The position numbers and the translations under genes are program-made. A stretch of 35,961 nt of DNA from a virus. The notes under the pieces are model-generated. The model was given only the letters and a program-made list of their open reading frames with translations, was not told where the DNA came from and ran no database searches. This document shows, piece by piece, positions 1 to 8,064 of the stretch. The stretch covers positions 1 to 35,961 of IMG/VR virus record IMGVR_UViG_3300020731_000615. One strand, given 5' to 3'. The stretch's first letter is position 1, and each line of letters begins with the position of its first letter.

Positions 1-366
1 TACACTTGGCAAACAGGCCACATAACCTAATTGGTTTTCCTTAACAGTTTCACTATTCAAAATAGTATTGATGGTAGTAAGGAAATCATTCTCGCCATCA
101 ATAGCGGAAAACATTAGTCGCTTGTAGTAGGTTTTGATTTCTTCTGCCCGAACCGTATCTTCAGGTTCAATTTTAAGTGCCTTAGTATCGGGGATAATCA
201 TTCGGTCATCCAAAGTGTAAAGCATTAGAACTTTGTTTGGATACTTAGTGTACATGAAGACACCATCATCGGCATAAACCGATTCCTGATCTTTAAGATA
301 AGCACCATTAGTACGCTGTGCCGCACAGGCCAATTCTAGAACTTGCTGAATAGGGAACTCTTTCAT
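1..366 (-). CDS. Unknown protein, 5' part only (runs off the left edge)
   Basis: An open frame starts at the ATG at 366 (MKEFPIQQVLELACAAQ...) and stays open to base 1, giving 122 codons without a stop. Nothing in it points to a family. It is soluble-looking and mixed in charge, with alternating hydrophobic segments such as VFMYTKYPNKVLMLYTLDD near residues 36-54. There is no signal peptide or membrane segment. It lies 33 bases downstream of the zincin-like gene, and a sigma-70 promoter match at 397-425 is positioned to drive it. The C-terminal part is outside the window. Confidence 0.8.
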   Translation of the reverse strand, partial: MKEFPIQQVLELACAAQRTNGAYLKDQESVYADDGVFMYTKYPNKVLMLYTLDDRMIIPDTKALKIEPEDTVRAEEIKTYYKRLMFSAIDGENDFLTTINTILNSETVKENQLGYVACLPSV

Positions 367-396
367 GTCGCTTACTCTATGAGTTAATATAAGTGT

Positions 397-425
397 ATTT
401 TACATGAAAACGTAGCGTTTGTCAA
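397..425 (-). promoter_or_regulatory. Sigma-70 promoter match upstream of the 366 gene
   Basis: On the minus strand, TTGACA (425-420), a 17-base spacer and TAAAAT (402-397) stand about 30 bases ahead of the ATG at 366. The -35 box and spacer lie inside the 3' end of the preceding gene, so this would be an internal early promoter. Confidence 0.6.
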
Positions 426-1062
426 TCGTTTCTAGATGATGATAAATCTTTTTGGCTAATTTTTTAGTAAGCCCATTTAAACCAAAATGTCCCATATAGG
501 CACGTAGAGTTGGGCTAGAATAGACTGCTCCGGTACGCATCTTGCTTAGTACACTAATTCTGGATAGTCTTCTTTTGGCTCTATCGGCGTCCATAGTGCG
601 TAGAAGTTCAATACTAATACTAAATGCATAGGCATCCATTTCATCATCGTCGGCTAGATATACTTCGTAGGGTGAATCGGCATGTGCGCCATATTGATTA
701 TGATCTCTGCGCATACTTTGATATTGATGGCGGAACTCATGTATAGTTGCATCAAATATTTCTTTTAAGAATGATGTTACTTGATGAGGACCAAAAGGTT
801 CGTCACCCTGTAGATTATGATAAACTATAACTTCTATAGCAGTATCTAGATGATAATCATTTTCGCTATCATAGTATGCCATTACATACCATTTGTCGGG
901 ATCTAACTCTTTGTCTTTTTTAGTTTTAATAGCGATGTCAAAATTATGACGTTTGAAAGTTTTACGTGTTTTAGTAATTAATTGTTTAAAGGTTGTCAAG
1001 TCCACGATTGAATCTTGGACTTCTTTACAAACTTCAAAAACCCGTCCAAGAATAATGTTCAT
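400..1062 (-). CDS. Putative zincin-type metallopeptidase (HExxH)
   Basis: A 220-residue protein with HEFRH at residues 108-112, the zinc-binding helix pattern of zincin peptidases. Thirty residues later comes an acidic stretch, LADDDEMDAYAFS (136-148), whose E141 or D143 could be the third ligand, as in gluzincins. Upstream, IEVIVYHN (76-83) looks like the edge strand before the active helix. No signal peptide is visible, so it probably acts in the cytoplasm. It starts two bases after the IF-1 stop codon, so the two are probably cotranscribed. The substrate is unknown. The motif is clear, but family assignment rests on it alone and an ImmA/IrrE-like role is only a guess. Confidence 0.7.
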   Translation of the reverse strand: MNIILGRVFEVCKEVQDSIVDLTTFKQLITKTRKTFKRHNFDIAIKTKKDKELDPDKWYVMAYYDSENDYHLDTAIEVIVYHNLQGDEPFGPHQVTSFLKEIFDATIHEFRHQYQSMRRDHNQYGAHADSPYEVYLADDDEMDAYAFSISIELLRTMDADRAKRRLSRISVLSKMRTGAVYSSPTLRAYMGHFGLNGLTKKLAKKIYHHLETIDKRYVFM

Positions 1063-1064
1063 AA

Positions 1065-1283
1065 TTACAACCTATAAGTTACTCTACCTTTGCTAAGATC
1101 ATATGGGCTAACTTCTACGCGAACGCTGTCGCCTAATATGATCCTAATTTTGTTTTGCTTCAGTTTACCACCCATGTAACATAATAACAAGTTAGGCATA
1201 TTTTCTACCTTAACTCTAAACATGTTGCCTGGTAATACTTCGTCTACAGTGCCTGTTAATTCTAATATGTCGTCTTTAGCCAT
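1065..1283 (-). CDS. infA: Translation initiation factor IF-1
   Basis: A 72-residue protein, the normal length of bacterial IF-1, that follows its sequence from end to end: MAKDDILELTGTVDEVLPG, MFRVKVENM, KIRIILGDSVRVEVSPYDLS and a final KGRVTYRL. This is the single OB-fold that binds the ribosomal A site of the 30S subunit and modulates IF2 and IF3. The conserved GK-x-KxNKIRI and SPYDLSKGRI-like blocks are present. It overlaps the preceding AbrB-like gene by 8 bases. Homology is certain; whether the phage copy replaces or alters host IF-1 is inference. IF-1 is known from some very large phages but is unusual in T4-like ones. Confidence 0.95.
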   Translation of the reverse strand: MAKDDILELTGTVDEVLPGNMFRVKVENMPNLLLCYMGGKLKQNKIRIILGDSVRVEVSPYDLSKGRVTYRL

Positions 1284-1446
1284 TAGTTACTTTTGAAATG
1301 CTCCATGAGCCATCCTTGTTATCTGTCCACTCAAGTGTATCTCCCTCTACCCAACCTTGTAGATCCAGTAATTCTTGTGGTAGTGGAAGAATTAAATCCC
1401 CACTACCGTCATCTGCTTCTTCTAAGGTTATAGTCCAATGTGTCAT
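1276..1446 (-). CDS. Small AbrB/SpoVT-like protein
   Basis: A 56-residue protein read from the ATG at 1446. The frame is open further upstream, but only by overlapping the preceding gene. It contains ILPLPQELLDLQGWVEGDTL and then EWTDNKDGSWSISK, the hairpin pattern of SpoVT/AbrB swapped-hairpin DNA-binding domains (strand, P-x-E-L-L-x-x-x-GW-x-x-GD-x-L, strand). Small proteins of this type are common in T4-like phages. It may bind DNA or simply be a small dimeric barrel. It overlaps IF-1 by 8 bases and starts 9 bases after the gene upstream. Confidence 0.7.
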   Translation of the reverse strand: MTHWTITLEEADDGSGDLILPLPQELLDLQGWVEGDTLEWTDNKDGSWSISKVTNG

Positions 1447-1454
1447 ATAATTAC

Positions 1455-1865
1455 TTATATAATTTCGTCCTTGTATGGTACAGGAAACCATCCCAACTTG
1501 TCAAGGTCTTCGAGTATCTCGTCTGTGACTTCGCCTTCGGACACATATTTAGTACGTTCAAAATATTCATCATCTTCTTTACTGTTCATGCTCAAACCTC
1601 CCCTGATACCAGAACAGTAGTAGTCCATATAGTCCTCACCCTTGTTGCGAAGGTCTGCTACAATACCGCCAGCACTACGCCAAGAACAATGCCAATATTC
1701 TTCTGTGAGTATGGGCCATACGTTCTCTGGATCACGCTTACACCATTGCATGTTGCACCAAGCCGCATACAAGTTCTGTGCATAGGATTTATCCTCAGCA
1801 CTAATCTTAGCCATTATTTCAGAGCTATTACGTATGTCTTCAACTAGGTCAGGGTGTTTCATCAT
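1455..1865 (-). CDS. Unknown phage protein, 136 aa
   Basis: A 136-residue acidic protein without a recognised domain. It begins MMKHPDLVEDIRNS and is rich in Trp and Cys in the middle (AAWCNMQWCKRDPENVWPIL, residues 34-53; WHCSWRSAGGIVADLRNKG, 58-76). The RSAGGIVADLR segment suggests an amphipathic helix after a loop. It is the first gene after the tRNA-like gene at 1874-1990 and leads the short operon that includes IF-1 and the zincin-like gene. No function is proposed. Confidence 0.75.
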   Translation of the reverse strand: MMKHPDLVEDIRNSSEIMAKISAEDKSYAQNLYAAWCNMQWCKRDPENVWPILTEEYWHCSWRSAGGIVADLRNKGEDYMDYYCSGIRGGLSMNSKEDDEYFERTKYVSEGEVTDEILEDLDKLGWFPVPYKDEII

Positions 1866-1873
1866 TTTAAAAT

Positions 1874-1990
1874 TGGTACAGACGGGAAGATTCGAACTTC
1901 CAAAGTCGCTCTAAGAGCTAGACCCTTGCCCTCCGTTCAGCTGGGGGTCAGCTTACTAGGAGGAGGTTTACCAGTTACACTCACGTCTGC
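1874..1990 (-). tRNA. tRNA-like gene, 117 nt, isotype unresolved
   Basis: The ends are those of a tRNA: acceptor GCAGACG (1990-1984) pairs with CGTCTGT (1884-1878), followed by discriminator A and encoded CCA (1876-1874). The T arm is a perfect five-pair stem, GGAAG TTCGAAT CTTCC, and the D loop holds TGG. The interior does not fold as a standard anticodon arm. CCTCC could pair with GGAGG only across a 24-base loop that itself contains the hairpin AGCTG-ACCCC-CAGCT, and a second hairpin GCTC-TTA-GAGC follows in the variable region. At 117 bases it exceeds normal class II tRNAs (85-95). It may carry an intron or insert, or be a tRNA-derived RNA. Confidence 0.6.
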
Positions 1991-2018
1991 CTAATAATTG
2001 TAGCACCATGTGTAAATA

Positions 2019-2984
2019 ATGTCAATGAACTTTAGCACAATACCACTCAAAGATATAACTCGTTTTGGACAACAAACTATGTTAGATCGTCCTTTATTTA
2101 ACATTAGTTGGATATTGGGACGGTTTTGTAATTATAAATGTAGTTACTGTTGGCCTTATGCTAGAACTGACAAGCCAGATCACTTGCCGCTTGAAGTATA
2201 TAAATCTACTGTAGATGAGATTAAGCGCCAAGCACGAGCTAATGGGTTCAACCAGTTCCATTGGTCGTTCAGCGGAGGTGAGCCGACTGCTTATAAACAG
2301 TTACTCGATTTGATTAAACATTTAGATGAGACAGTAAGTCCCTACCAAAGTATACACATGACAACTAATTTGTCACCAGGATCTAAATGGTGGAAGAGCT
2401 GGTGTGATATCACAGGAAGCCTACAGCGTCGTAGTGTTACAGCCAGTTACCATTCTGAGTTTGCCAAAGAACAAGAGTTCGGTGATAAGTGTTTGCAGTT
2501 AATGAATGAAACAGTTCATGTGACTGTTAACCAGGTTATGGTGCCAGAAAAGTTTTACGAAACTCTAGAACGCTGTGAACGCCTTCGTGCTCGCGGAATC
2601 AATGTTACACTAAAACCACAGAGCAATGATACTGCTACTGCTATTGTAGACGGATACAGCGAAGACATGATCAAGATCATGCAAGATGACTTCGCTCAGC
2701 AAGAAGGGTTCCAAATACGATTAACTGACGGGACTACTAACTATTACATAGATCAAGCCGAGCGATTTAATGCACTAGGATTTAATAGTTTCACCAATTG
2801 GACTTGTAATAGCGGCTATCAGAGTGTTATAATAAGAGGTAACGAGGTCAAGAGAGCATATAGCTGTCATGATACACCCTTAGGAACTTTGGAAAATTTT
2901 ACTTTATTTTCTAATCCTAAAAGATGTACAACACCTAGATGTGTTAGCTCAGCTGATAGCAAAATACCAAAATGTATAAATTAG
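2019..2984 (+). CDS. Radical-SAM protein with SPASM-like C-terminus
   Basis: A 321-residue radical-SAM enzyme. CNYKCSYC places the cluster cysteines at C37, C41 and C44, and SFSGGEPT (83-90) is the SAM-binding GGE motif. The C-terminal third carries C263, C283, C303, C308 and C319, consistent with an auxiliary Fe-S cluster of SPASM or twitch type. The same plan (WxC near the middle, then a cysteine-rich tail) recurs in the genes at 7027 and 8044. It opens a six-gene plus-strand operon and overlaps the next gene by 13 bases. The start is either 2019 or the ATG two codons later; no clear ribosome-binding site decides. The substrate is unknown. Confidence 0.9.
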   Translation: MSMNFSTIPLKDITRFGQQTMLDRPLFNISWILGRFCNYKCSYCWPYARTDKPDHLPLEVYKSTVDEIKRQARANGFNQFHWSFSGGEPTAYKQLLDLIKHLDETVSPYQSIHMTTNLSPGSKWWKSWCDITGSLQRRSVTASYHSEFAKEQEFGDKCLQLMNETVHVTVNQVMVPEKFYETLERCERLRARGINVTLKPQSNDTATAIVDGYSEDMIKIMQDDFAQQEGFQIRLTDGTTNYYIDQAERFNALGFNSFTNWTCNSGYQSVIIRGNEVKRAYSCHDTPLGTLENFTLFSNPKRCTTPRCVSSADSKIPKCIN

Positions 2985-3961
2985 AAGATATAAGAGATGT
3001 ACATCTAGAACTAACTAGCAAATGTCAAGCACGTTGCCCTATGTGCCCACGGCGCATCAGCGGAGGTATACTCAATCCCCTAATAACTCTAAATGAAATA
3101 ACTCTAGAACAATTTAAAGAATGGTTCCCAGTTACATTCATTCAACAGTTAGATAGTTTGTTCATGTGCGGAAATTTAGGTGATCCTATAATTGCACAAG
3201 ACTGTTTAGAAATATTTCAATATCTGAGAGATACTAATCCTACAATTCGTCTAAGTATGCACACCAACGGTAGTGCTAGAAATAAATCATGGTGGCAATC
3301 TCTAGCAGAAACAAAAGTTAAAGTTACATTTGGTATTGATGGAAGTTTACAAATTACTCATAGTGCTTATAGAATAGGAACTGACTTAGATAAAATTTTA
3401 GAAAATGCCCAAGCATTTATTACGGCTGGTGGCGATGCTCGATGGGACATGCTAGTGTTCGGGCATAACGAACATCAGATAGCTGCCTGCAGAAAACTTA
3501 GCGAAGACCTAGGCTTTACAGAATTTAGAACTAAACATACTAGTAGATTTACCGACGATAGTTTAACTGTATTAGACGATGCTGGCAAGCCTATGCATGT
3601 GTTGTTTCCTACAGAAACTAGTAAGGCAATGATTTCAAAAGTTAAAGAAGCACAAGAAGATCACTTGCCTACTATAAGCTGTAAGGCGCAAGCAACCCGC
3701 ACACTTTATGTTAGCGGTACAGGTAATGTTAGCCCGTGCTGTTGGTTAGATTTAGAATGGTATCTACCTAATCACAAATCACGCATAGACTATATGAGCA
3801 AGATAGAAGAGTTCCCTAATCTGCATAATCAAACGTTTAAAGAAATTTTTGACAGCAACTTCTTTAGTAAGATACAAGGTTGTTGGACCGAAAACGGTCT
3901 AAGAGAATGTAGTAAACAATGCGGTAAGTTTAACAAGTCAGGAGCTCAATTTGTTAATTGA
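2972..3961 (+). CDS. Radical-SAM protein, CPMCPR type (paralogue of 4540)
   Basis: A 329-residue radical-SAM enzyme. KCQARCPMCPR gives C18, C22 and C25 as the 4Fe-4S ligands. Where most families have GGEP, this one has MCGNLGDP (65-72). TNGSARNKSWW and GIDGSLQITHSAYRIGT follow the usual barrel pattern. C-terminal cysteines (SCKAQ, SPCCWLD, GCW, ECSKQCG) could hold an auxiliary cluster. It is a clear paralogue of the gene at 4540: both share NPL, GDP, TNGS-R, WW, DG, H-YR-GT and HNEHQ blocks. It overlaps the genes on both sides (13 and 11 bases). No product is known. Confidence 0.9.
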   Translation: MYKLEDIRDVHLELTSKCQARCPMCPRRISGGILNPLITLNEITLEQFKEWFPVTFIQQLDSLFMCGNLGDPIIAQDCLEIFQYLRDTNPTIRLSMHTNGSARNKSWWQSLAETKVKVTFGIDGSLQITHSAYRIGTDLDKILENAQAFITAGGDARWDMLVFGHNEHQIAACRKLSEDLGFTEFRTKHTSRFTDDSLTVLDDAGKPMHVLFPTETSKAMISKVKEAQEDHLPTISCKAQATRTLYVSGTGNVSPCCWLDLEWYLPNHKSRIDYMSKIEEFPNLHNQTFKEIFDSNFFSKIQGCWTENGLRECSKQCGKFNKSGAQFVN

Positions 3962-4547
3962 TACAGAACATTTGCATCACTGGATGCAAGCCATCCGCCA
4001 AAGTCCAGATCCTATAAGAACTATGGATGCATTTTGGTCTGGTCAACTTCGTAGCAAAGAATGGCTTATTAAGAATTTACGTAAACACGTTAATAAGGTT
4101 GTTACTATAGACATACACGGAGGTTGGGTAGGCACTCTTGCTAGTATGCTGTTTCAAAGTGATATATACGTTACTTCCATTCGAAGTGTTGATATAGATC
4201 CTAGTTGTGAACCTATCGCTATTAATATGAACAAGCTGGAAGAAATACAAGGCAAGTTCAAAGCAGTTACAGCTGATATGTGTAGTATTCGCAGTGATGC
4301 GGATGTTATTATCAATACCAGCTGTGAGCATATAACACAAGAAGAATATGAACTATGGTTAAGCGGGCATCCGCAGAACAGCATTATAGTTTTGCAAAGT
4401 AACAACTATCAAATACCAGAACATATTAGAATCGCCAATAGCTTAGAAGAATTTAAAGAACAAAGTAATTTAGACATTCTTTTTGCGGGCGAGTTGGAAT
4501 TACCATTATATACCCGCTGGATGCTTATAGGAAAGAAAAATGTTTAA
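3951..4547 (+). CDS. Class I SAM-dependent methyltransferase-like protein
   Basis: A 198-residue protein with a Rossmann methyltransferase pattern: a first motif VVTIDIHGGWVGTLA (50-64), an acidic end of strand 2 in SVDIDPSCEPIA (79-90), an acidic ADM (108-110) in the position of motif III, and DADVIINTSCEHI (116-128) in the motif IV position. The glycine-rich loop is degenerate (HGGWVG rather than GxGxG). It sits between two paralogous radical-SAM genes, overlapping them by 11 and 8 bases, so it is cotranscribed and probably translationally coupled. It may methylate an intermediate of the same pathway. The fold is likely; the substrate is unknown. Confidence 0.65.
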   Translation: MLIDTEHLHHWMQAIRQSPDPIRTMDAFWSGQLRSKEWLIKNLRKHVNKVVTIDIHGGWVGTLASMLFQSDIYVTSIRSVDIDPSCEPIAINMNKLEEIQGKFKAVTADMCSIRSDADVIINTSCEHITQEEYELWLSGHPQNSIIVLQSNNYQIPEHIRIANSLEEFKEQSNLDILFAGELELPLYTRWMLIGKKNV

Positions 4548-5625
4548 CTTTAATGAACTTAAAAGTGTTCACGTGGAGATATCCAATCGATGCCAAGCGT
4601 CTTGTCCTATGTGCCCTCGTAACATACACGGCGGCATAGAAAATCCATTGTTGAATATAAACGAATGGACCTTAAGCGATTTTATAAAAATATTTCCAAT
4701 AGATATACTAGAGCAACTTGATACTATTAATTTCTGTGGAAACTTTGGCGATCCTTTAATGAACGCTGATCTTGTTGACATGTGCCAATATGTTAAAGAC
4801 ACCACGCCCGATGTTAGGATTGAAATTCATACTAACGGTAGTTTGAGATCTTCTGCTTGGTGGAAAAATTTATACAATGCACTTCCTGTTCGCCATATAG
4901 TAGTATTTGCGCTCGATGGGCTGGCAGATACACACAGTCTGTATCGTGTTGGTACTAACTATGATTTAATTTTAAAGAACGCTAAAACATTTATAGATGC
5001 AGGCGGACTTGCAGAATGGATGTTTATTAGATTTAAACACAACGAACATCAGGTCGGTGCCGCCGAGACTGTGGCTAAACAGATAGGATTTAAAAAATTT
5101 ACGGTAAAAAACAGCAGACGACATGCTCGTCCATTTCCAGTAGTTGATAATCAGGGAACGGTTTTATATAATCTAGAACAGCCGTCTGACAGCACTGTTA
5201 AGTTTGTAAGTAAACAGGATATAGCAGGGCATCAAAATTGGCCTAATGCAGATAAGATCAATTGTGTGGCAATTAAAGATAAAGAATTGTTTATCGATGC
5301 ACACTATCAACTAAGCCCCTGCTGTATGATCGGTGCCTTCCTACATACAAACTACGATGTTGATTTATTAAAATCATATAATTTGTTTCAAGAGGATTCA
5401 GTCGTAGAGGAAGGTGAACGAGTACGACAGCAGGTTCTAGGATTTCCAAGATTAAACGTGTTAGAAACAGGATTACGTAAAATTGTTGAAACAGATCAGT
5501 GGCAAACGATGTGGCAACAGAAGTGGCAGGAAAAATCTAGTTCAACTTGTATAATCATGTGCGGACCTCACAGTCCTTTTATAAGTATAGACAATCAAAA
5601 AATTAAGGTAGAGCAACATGGATAA
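4540..5625 (+). CDS. Radical-SAM protein, CPMCPR type (paralogue of 2972)
   Basis: A 361-residue radical-SAM enzyme with RCQASCPMCPR (C18, C22, C25) and FCGNFGDP in place of GGEP, exactly as in the gene at 2972. It keeps HTNGSLRSSAWW, ALDGLADTHSLYRVGT and FKHNEHQVGAAETVAKQIGF. The C-terminus has SPCCMIG and CIIMCG cysteines that may bind a second cluster. It is about 30 residues longer than its paralogue, mainly in the region after residue 270. It overlaps the methyltransferase-like gene and the following twitch-type gene by 8 bases each. The pair looks like a duplication with the methyltransferase-like gene between the copies. Confidence 0.9.
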   Translation: MFNFNELKSVHVEISNRCQASCPMCPRNIHGGIENPLLNINEWTLSDFIKIFPIDILEQLDTINFCGNFGDPLMNADLVDMCQYVKDTTPDVRIEIHTNGSLRSSAWWKNLYNALPVRHIVVFALDGLADTHSLYRVGTNYDLILKNAKTFIDAGGLAEWMFIRFKHNEHQVGAAETVAKQIGFKKFTVKNSRRHARPFPVVDNQGTVLYNLEQPSDSTVKFVSKQDIAGHQNWPNADKINCVAIKDKELFIDAHYQLSPCCMIGAFLHTNYDVDLLKSYNLFQEDSVVEEGERVRQQVLGFPRLNVLETGLRKIVETDQWQTMWQQKWQEKSSSTCIIMCGPHSPFISIDNQKIKVEQHG

Positions 5626-7030
5626 AGTATTTTGGATGAAACACGAAAACAGTGAACTAGCCAGTTGGCAACAACAGTTAGAGCAGGTAACTGGTACAGC
5701 ATCATTTTGTGTTATTCCATGGATACATCTTGCAACTAGACCCAACGGTGATGCACGTATCTGTTGTGTGGCAAATGCATCAGGATCGTATTCCGGAGAT
5801 TATGGTGTAGGGCTTGTTAAGAAAGAAGACGGTGATCCTAGTAACTTCAGTAACGAATTACCTAGTCAAGTATTCAACAGCACCTACATGCGTTCTGTAC
5901 GTAAACTAATGCTAGAGGGAAAAATTCCTAGTAGCTGTACAAAATGTTTTGAAGAAGAGTCTAACGGAATTGTCAGCAAACGTATTTGGGAAACTGGTGC
6001 TTGGCATTTAGATAAACTTGATATCCCCGAATTGATTAATAACACAGAAGAAGACGGCACTGTTCCTTATAAATTACAATACTTGGATCTTAGACTTGGA
6101 CATACTTGTAATTTAAAATGTATCATGTGTAGTCCGCATGACAGTAGTATGTGGGTGCCGGATCACAAAAAAGTATTTCCTATATTCCAAAGTCCTTTGA
6201 TTAAAAAACAAATGGGTTGGGATCCGAAAGAATTTAATAACTACTGGCATGAGAACCCTGCCTTCTGGGAAGAAATCTATGCTCAGATACCTAATATTCG
6301 ACAGTTGTATTTTGCTGGCGGTGAACCTTTGATCATTAAAGAACATAAGATTTTCTTAGAAGAGATTGTTCGCAGGGGCTACGCTGGACAAATACATCTG
6401 CGTTATAATACAAATGTCTTAATGCTGGATGACTCAATTATTGAACTATGGAAAAATTTTAAAGTAGTTAAAGTTGGAGTAAGTTTGGATGGTATGGACG
6501 ATCGCAATCACTACATACGTTTTCCAAGCGATTGGGATACCATTGTGCAAAATTTGCACAAACTAGACAACACTCCCGACAATATCCATGTTACTATTGC
6601 ACTAGCCGCACAAATTTTAAACATCAAACATATTCCAGACTTTATAAAATGGAAAGTATCTAGCGGTTTTAAAAAGATAAACAAACAAGTAAATGCCAGC
6701 GGATATACGCAAGGCGGCGGATTGATAGGTGTACATTTGTTGTGGATTCCTACATGGCTAAGTCTACGTGTTCTGCCCAAAGAAGACAAGTTAGAAGTTC
6801 GTAGAAAATTTGAAGAGCTTAAACTTTGGTTAGAAGAAAATAATAAAGATGACGAATCTCTAGGTAAGAACCCTTGGGGATGGAAACGTTGGGAAGGTAT
6901 ACTTGATTGGATGGACGAAGAAGATGACACCCATCTGCTTCCGGATTTTAGAGAATATATTACTACTCTAGATCAACAACGCAAAACAGATTTTACTAAA
7001 ACGTTCCCTGAGCTTGCTCATTTGCTATGA
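5618..7030 (+). CDS. Twitch-domain radical-SAM protein
   Basis: A 470-residue two-part protein. The N-terminal twitch-like domain has C31 (FCVIPWIHLATRPNGDAR), CC at 49-50 and CTKCFEEE (107-114), a cysteine set for an auxiliary Fe-S cluster placed before the barrel. The radical-SAM domain follows with HTCNLKCIMC (C164, C168, C171), YFAGGEPLI (231-239), RYNTNVL and VSLDGMDDRNHYIRFPSDW. This matches the family of radical-SAM proteins with an N-terminal twitch domain; a second member is at 8939. It overlaps both neighbours (8 and 4 bases). Related proteins act on peptides, amino acids or sugars, but nothing here fixes the substrate. Confidence 0.92.
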   Translation: MDKVFWMKHENSELASWQQQLEQVTGTASFCVIPWIHLATRPNGDARICCVANASGSYSGDYGVGLVKKEDGDPSNFSNELPSQVFNSTYMRSVRKLMLEGKIPSSCTKCFEEESNGIVSKRIWETGAWHLDKLDIPELINNTEEDGTVPYKLQYLDLRLGHTCNLKCIMCSPHDSSMWVPDHKKVFPIFQSPLIKKQMGWDPKEFNNYWHENPAFWEEIYAQIPNIRQLYFAGGEPLIIKEHKIFLEEIVRRGYAGQIHLRYNTNVLMLDDSIIELWKNFKVVKVGVSLDGMDDRNHYIRFPSDWDTIVQNLHKLDNTPDNIHVTIALAAQILNIKHIPDFIKWKVSSGFKKINKQVNASGYTQGGGLIGVHLLWIPTWLSLRVLPKEDKLEVRRKFEELKLWLEENNKDDESLGKNPWGWKRWEGILDWMDEEDDTHLLPDFREYITTLDQQRKTDFTKTFPELAHLL

Positions 7031-8064
7031 CACCTATAAAGATAGTATCAACTCAGCAATCTCACATCTTAGCAATAAGATGGAATCCTAATAATCTTTG
7101 TAATTATAAGTGTGAGTATTGCTGGCCGGGCAGTAATGCCGGGGACTATCGATCTCCTGCCGATTTAGATCTTATCATTAAAAACTTTAATCATCTTATT
7201 GAACGTTATCGGACAAAGCTAGGCAAGACTAAAATACATCTTAGCCTTGCGGGCGGTGAACCTACTCTGTGGCGAGATCTTGCTGAGTTTATTGAAGCAG
7301 TTAAAAAAGAAAATGACATCTACTTTAGTTTGATCAGTAACGGTTCGAGAACATTGCGCTGGTGGAAAGAGTACGGACATTTAATAGACAATGCCCATTT
7401 GTCGTATCATATATCGCAAGCAGATCCTGACCATATGATTGCTGTAGCAGATACGTTATTCGAACTTAATAAAAAAGTAACTGTTAAAGTCCTGATGGAC
7501 AGGAAGCATTGGCAAGAGGGATTGGATGTCATTGACTATATGAAAAAGAATAGTCGTCACAAATGGATCCTTATGACTTGCGAAGTCATTGAACCAGAAG
7601 TATCAAGCATTAAAGGTATCAAAGTTATAGATGCGAGTGATATTCAACTGACAAGGAAACAAAAAAGTTTTTTAAAAAATCCATTGAAGCGGATTCCTGA
7701 TCTAGTGTGGCTATGGAAAAATAGAAAACTTATATTTGGCGGCCAAATGCGCATCTATGAAAGTGTAGCGACTCTTGATAATGGCAAAACAATTAAAGCC
7801 AAATCTAATACCTATATTAATAAAAACTGGACCAGCTTCGAAGGTTGGAACTGTGACATAGGCTTAGATAATGTTTATATTAATTGGACTGGAGAAATAC
7901 AAGGATCGTGTCAGCAGACAATTTATGGATTAGATTATAGTTTCAACATTCTAGACAAAGACTTTGTAGCAAAGTTTGATCCTGAATTCAAATCATCTAT
8001 ATGTTCTATTAAGAACTGCTTGTGTAGTTGCGAAACACATCAATCAAAGTTTAGACTTAGTTAG
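7027..8064 (+). CDS. Radical-SAM protein with cysteine-rich C-terminus
   Basis: A 345-residue radical-SAM enzyme: NLCNYKCEYCWP (C25, C29, C32), HLSLAGGEPTLW (71-82), then LISNGSRTLRWW. Its C-terminus has WNCDIGLDNVYINWTGEIQG followed by several cysteines (SCQQT, SICSIKNCLCSCE). This is the same tail plan as the genes at 2019 and 8044. It starts inside the end of the 5618 gene (4-base overlap, ATGA) and is the last gene of the first plus-strand operon. Its 3' end overlaps the convergent minus-strand gene by 21 bases, with no terminator in between. Confidence 0.9.
   Translation: MTPIKIVSTQQSHILAIRWNPNNLCNYKCEYCWPGSNAGDYRSPADLDLIIKNFNHLIERYRTKLGKTKIHLSLAGGEPTLWRDLAEFIEAVKKENDIYFSLISNGSRTLRWWKEYGHLIDNAHLSYHISQADPDHMIAVADTLFELNKKVTVKVLMDRKHWQEGLDVIDYMKKNSRHKWILMTCEVIEPEVSSIKGIKVIDASDIQLTRKQKSFLKNPLKRIPDLVWLWKNRKLIFGGQMRIYESVATLDNGKTIKAKSNTYINKNWTSFEGWNCDIGLDNVYINWTGEIQGSCQQTIYGLDYSFNILDKDFVAKFDPEFKSSICSIKNCLCSCETHQSKFRLS

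Noticed and set aside
1440-1847. Long open frames on the plus strand opposite the gene at 1455-1865.
   Set aside because: They are antisense shadows: no ribosome-binding site, unlikely composition and full overlap with a better minus-strand gene.
2011-2018. TGTAAATA before the 2019 gene as a late promoter.
   Set aside because: It touches the start codon, so a transcript from it could not include the start with a leader.
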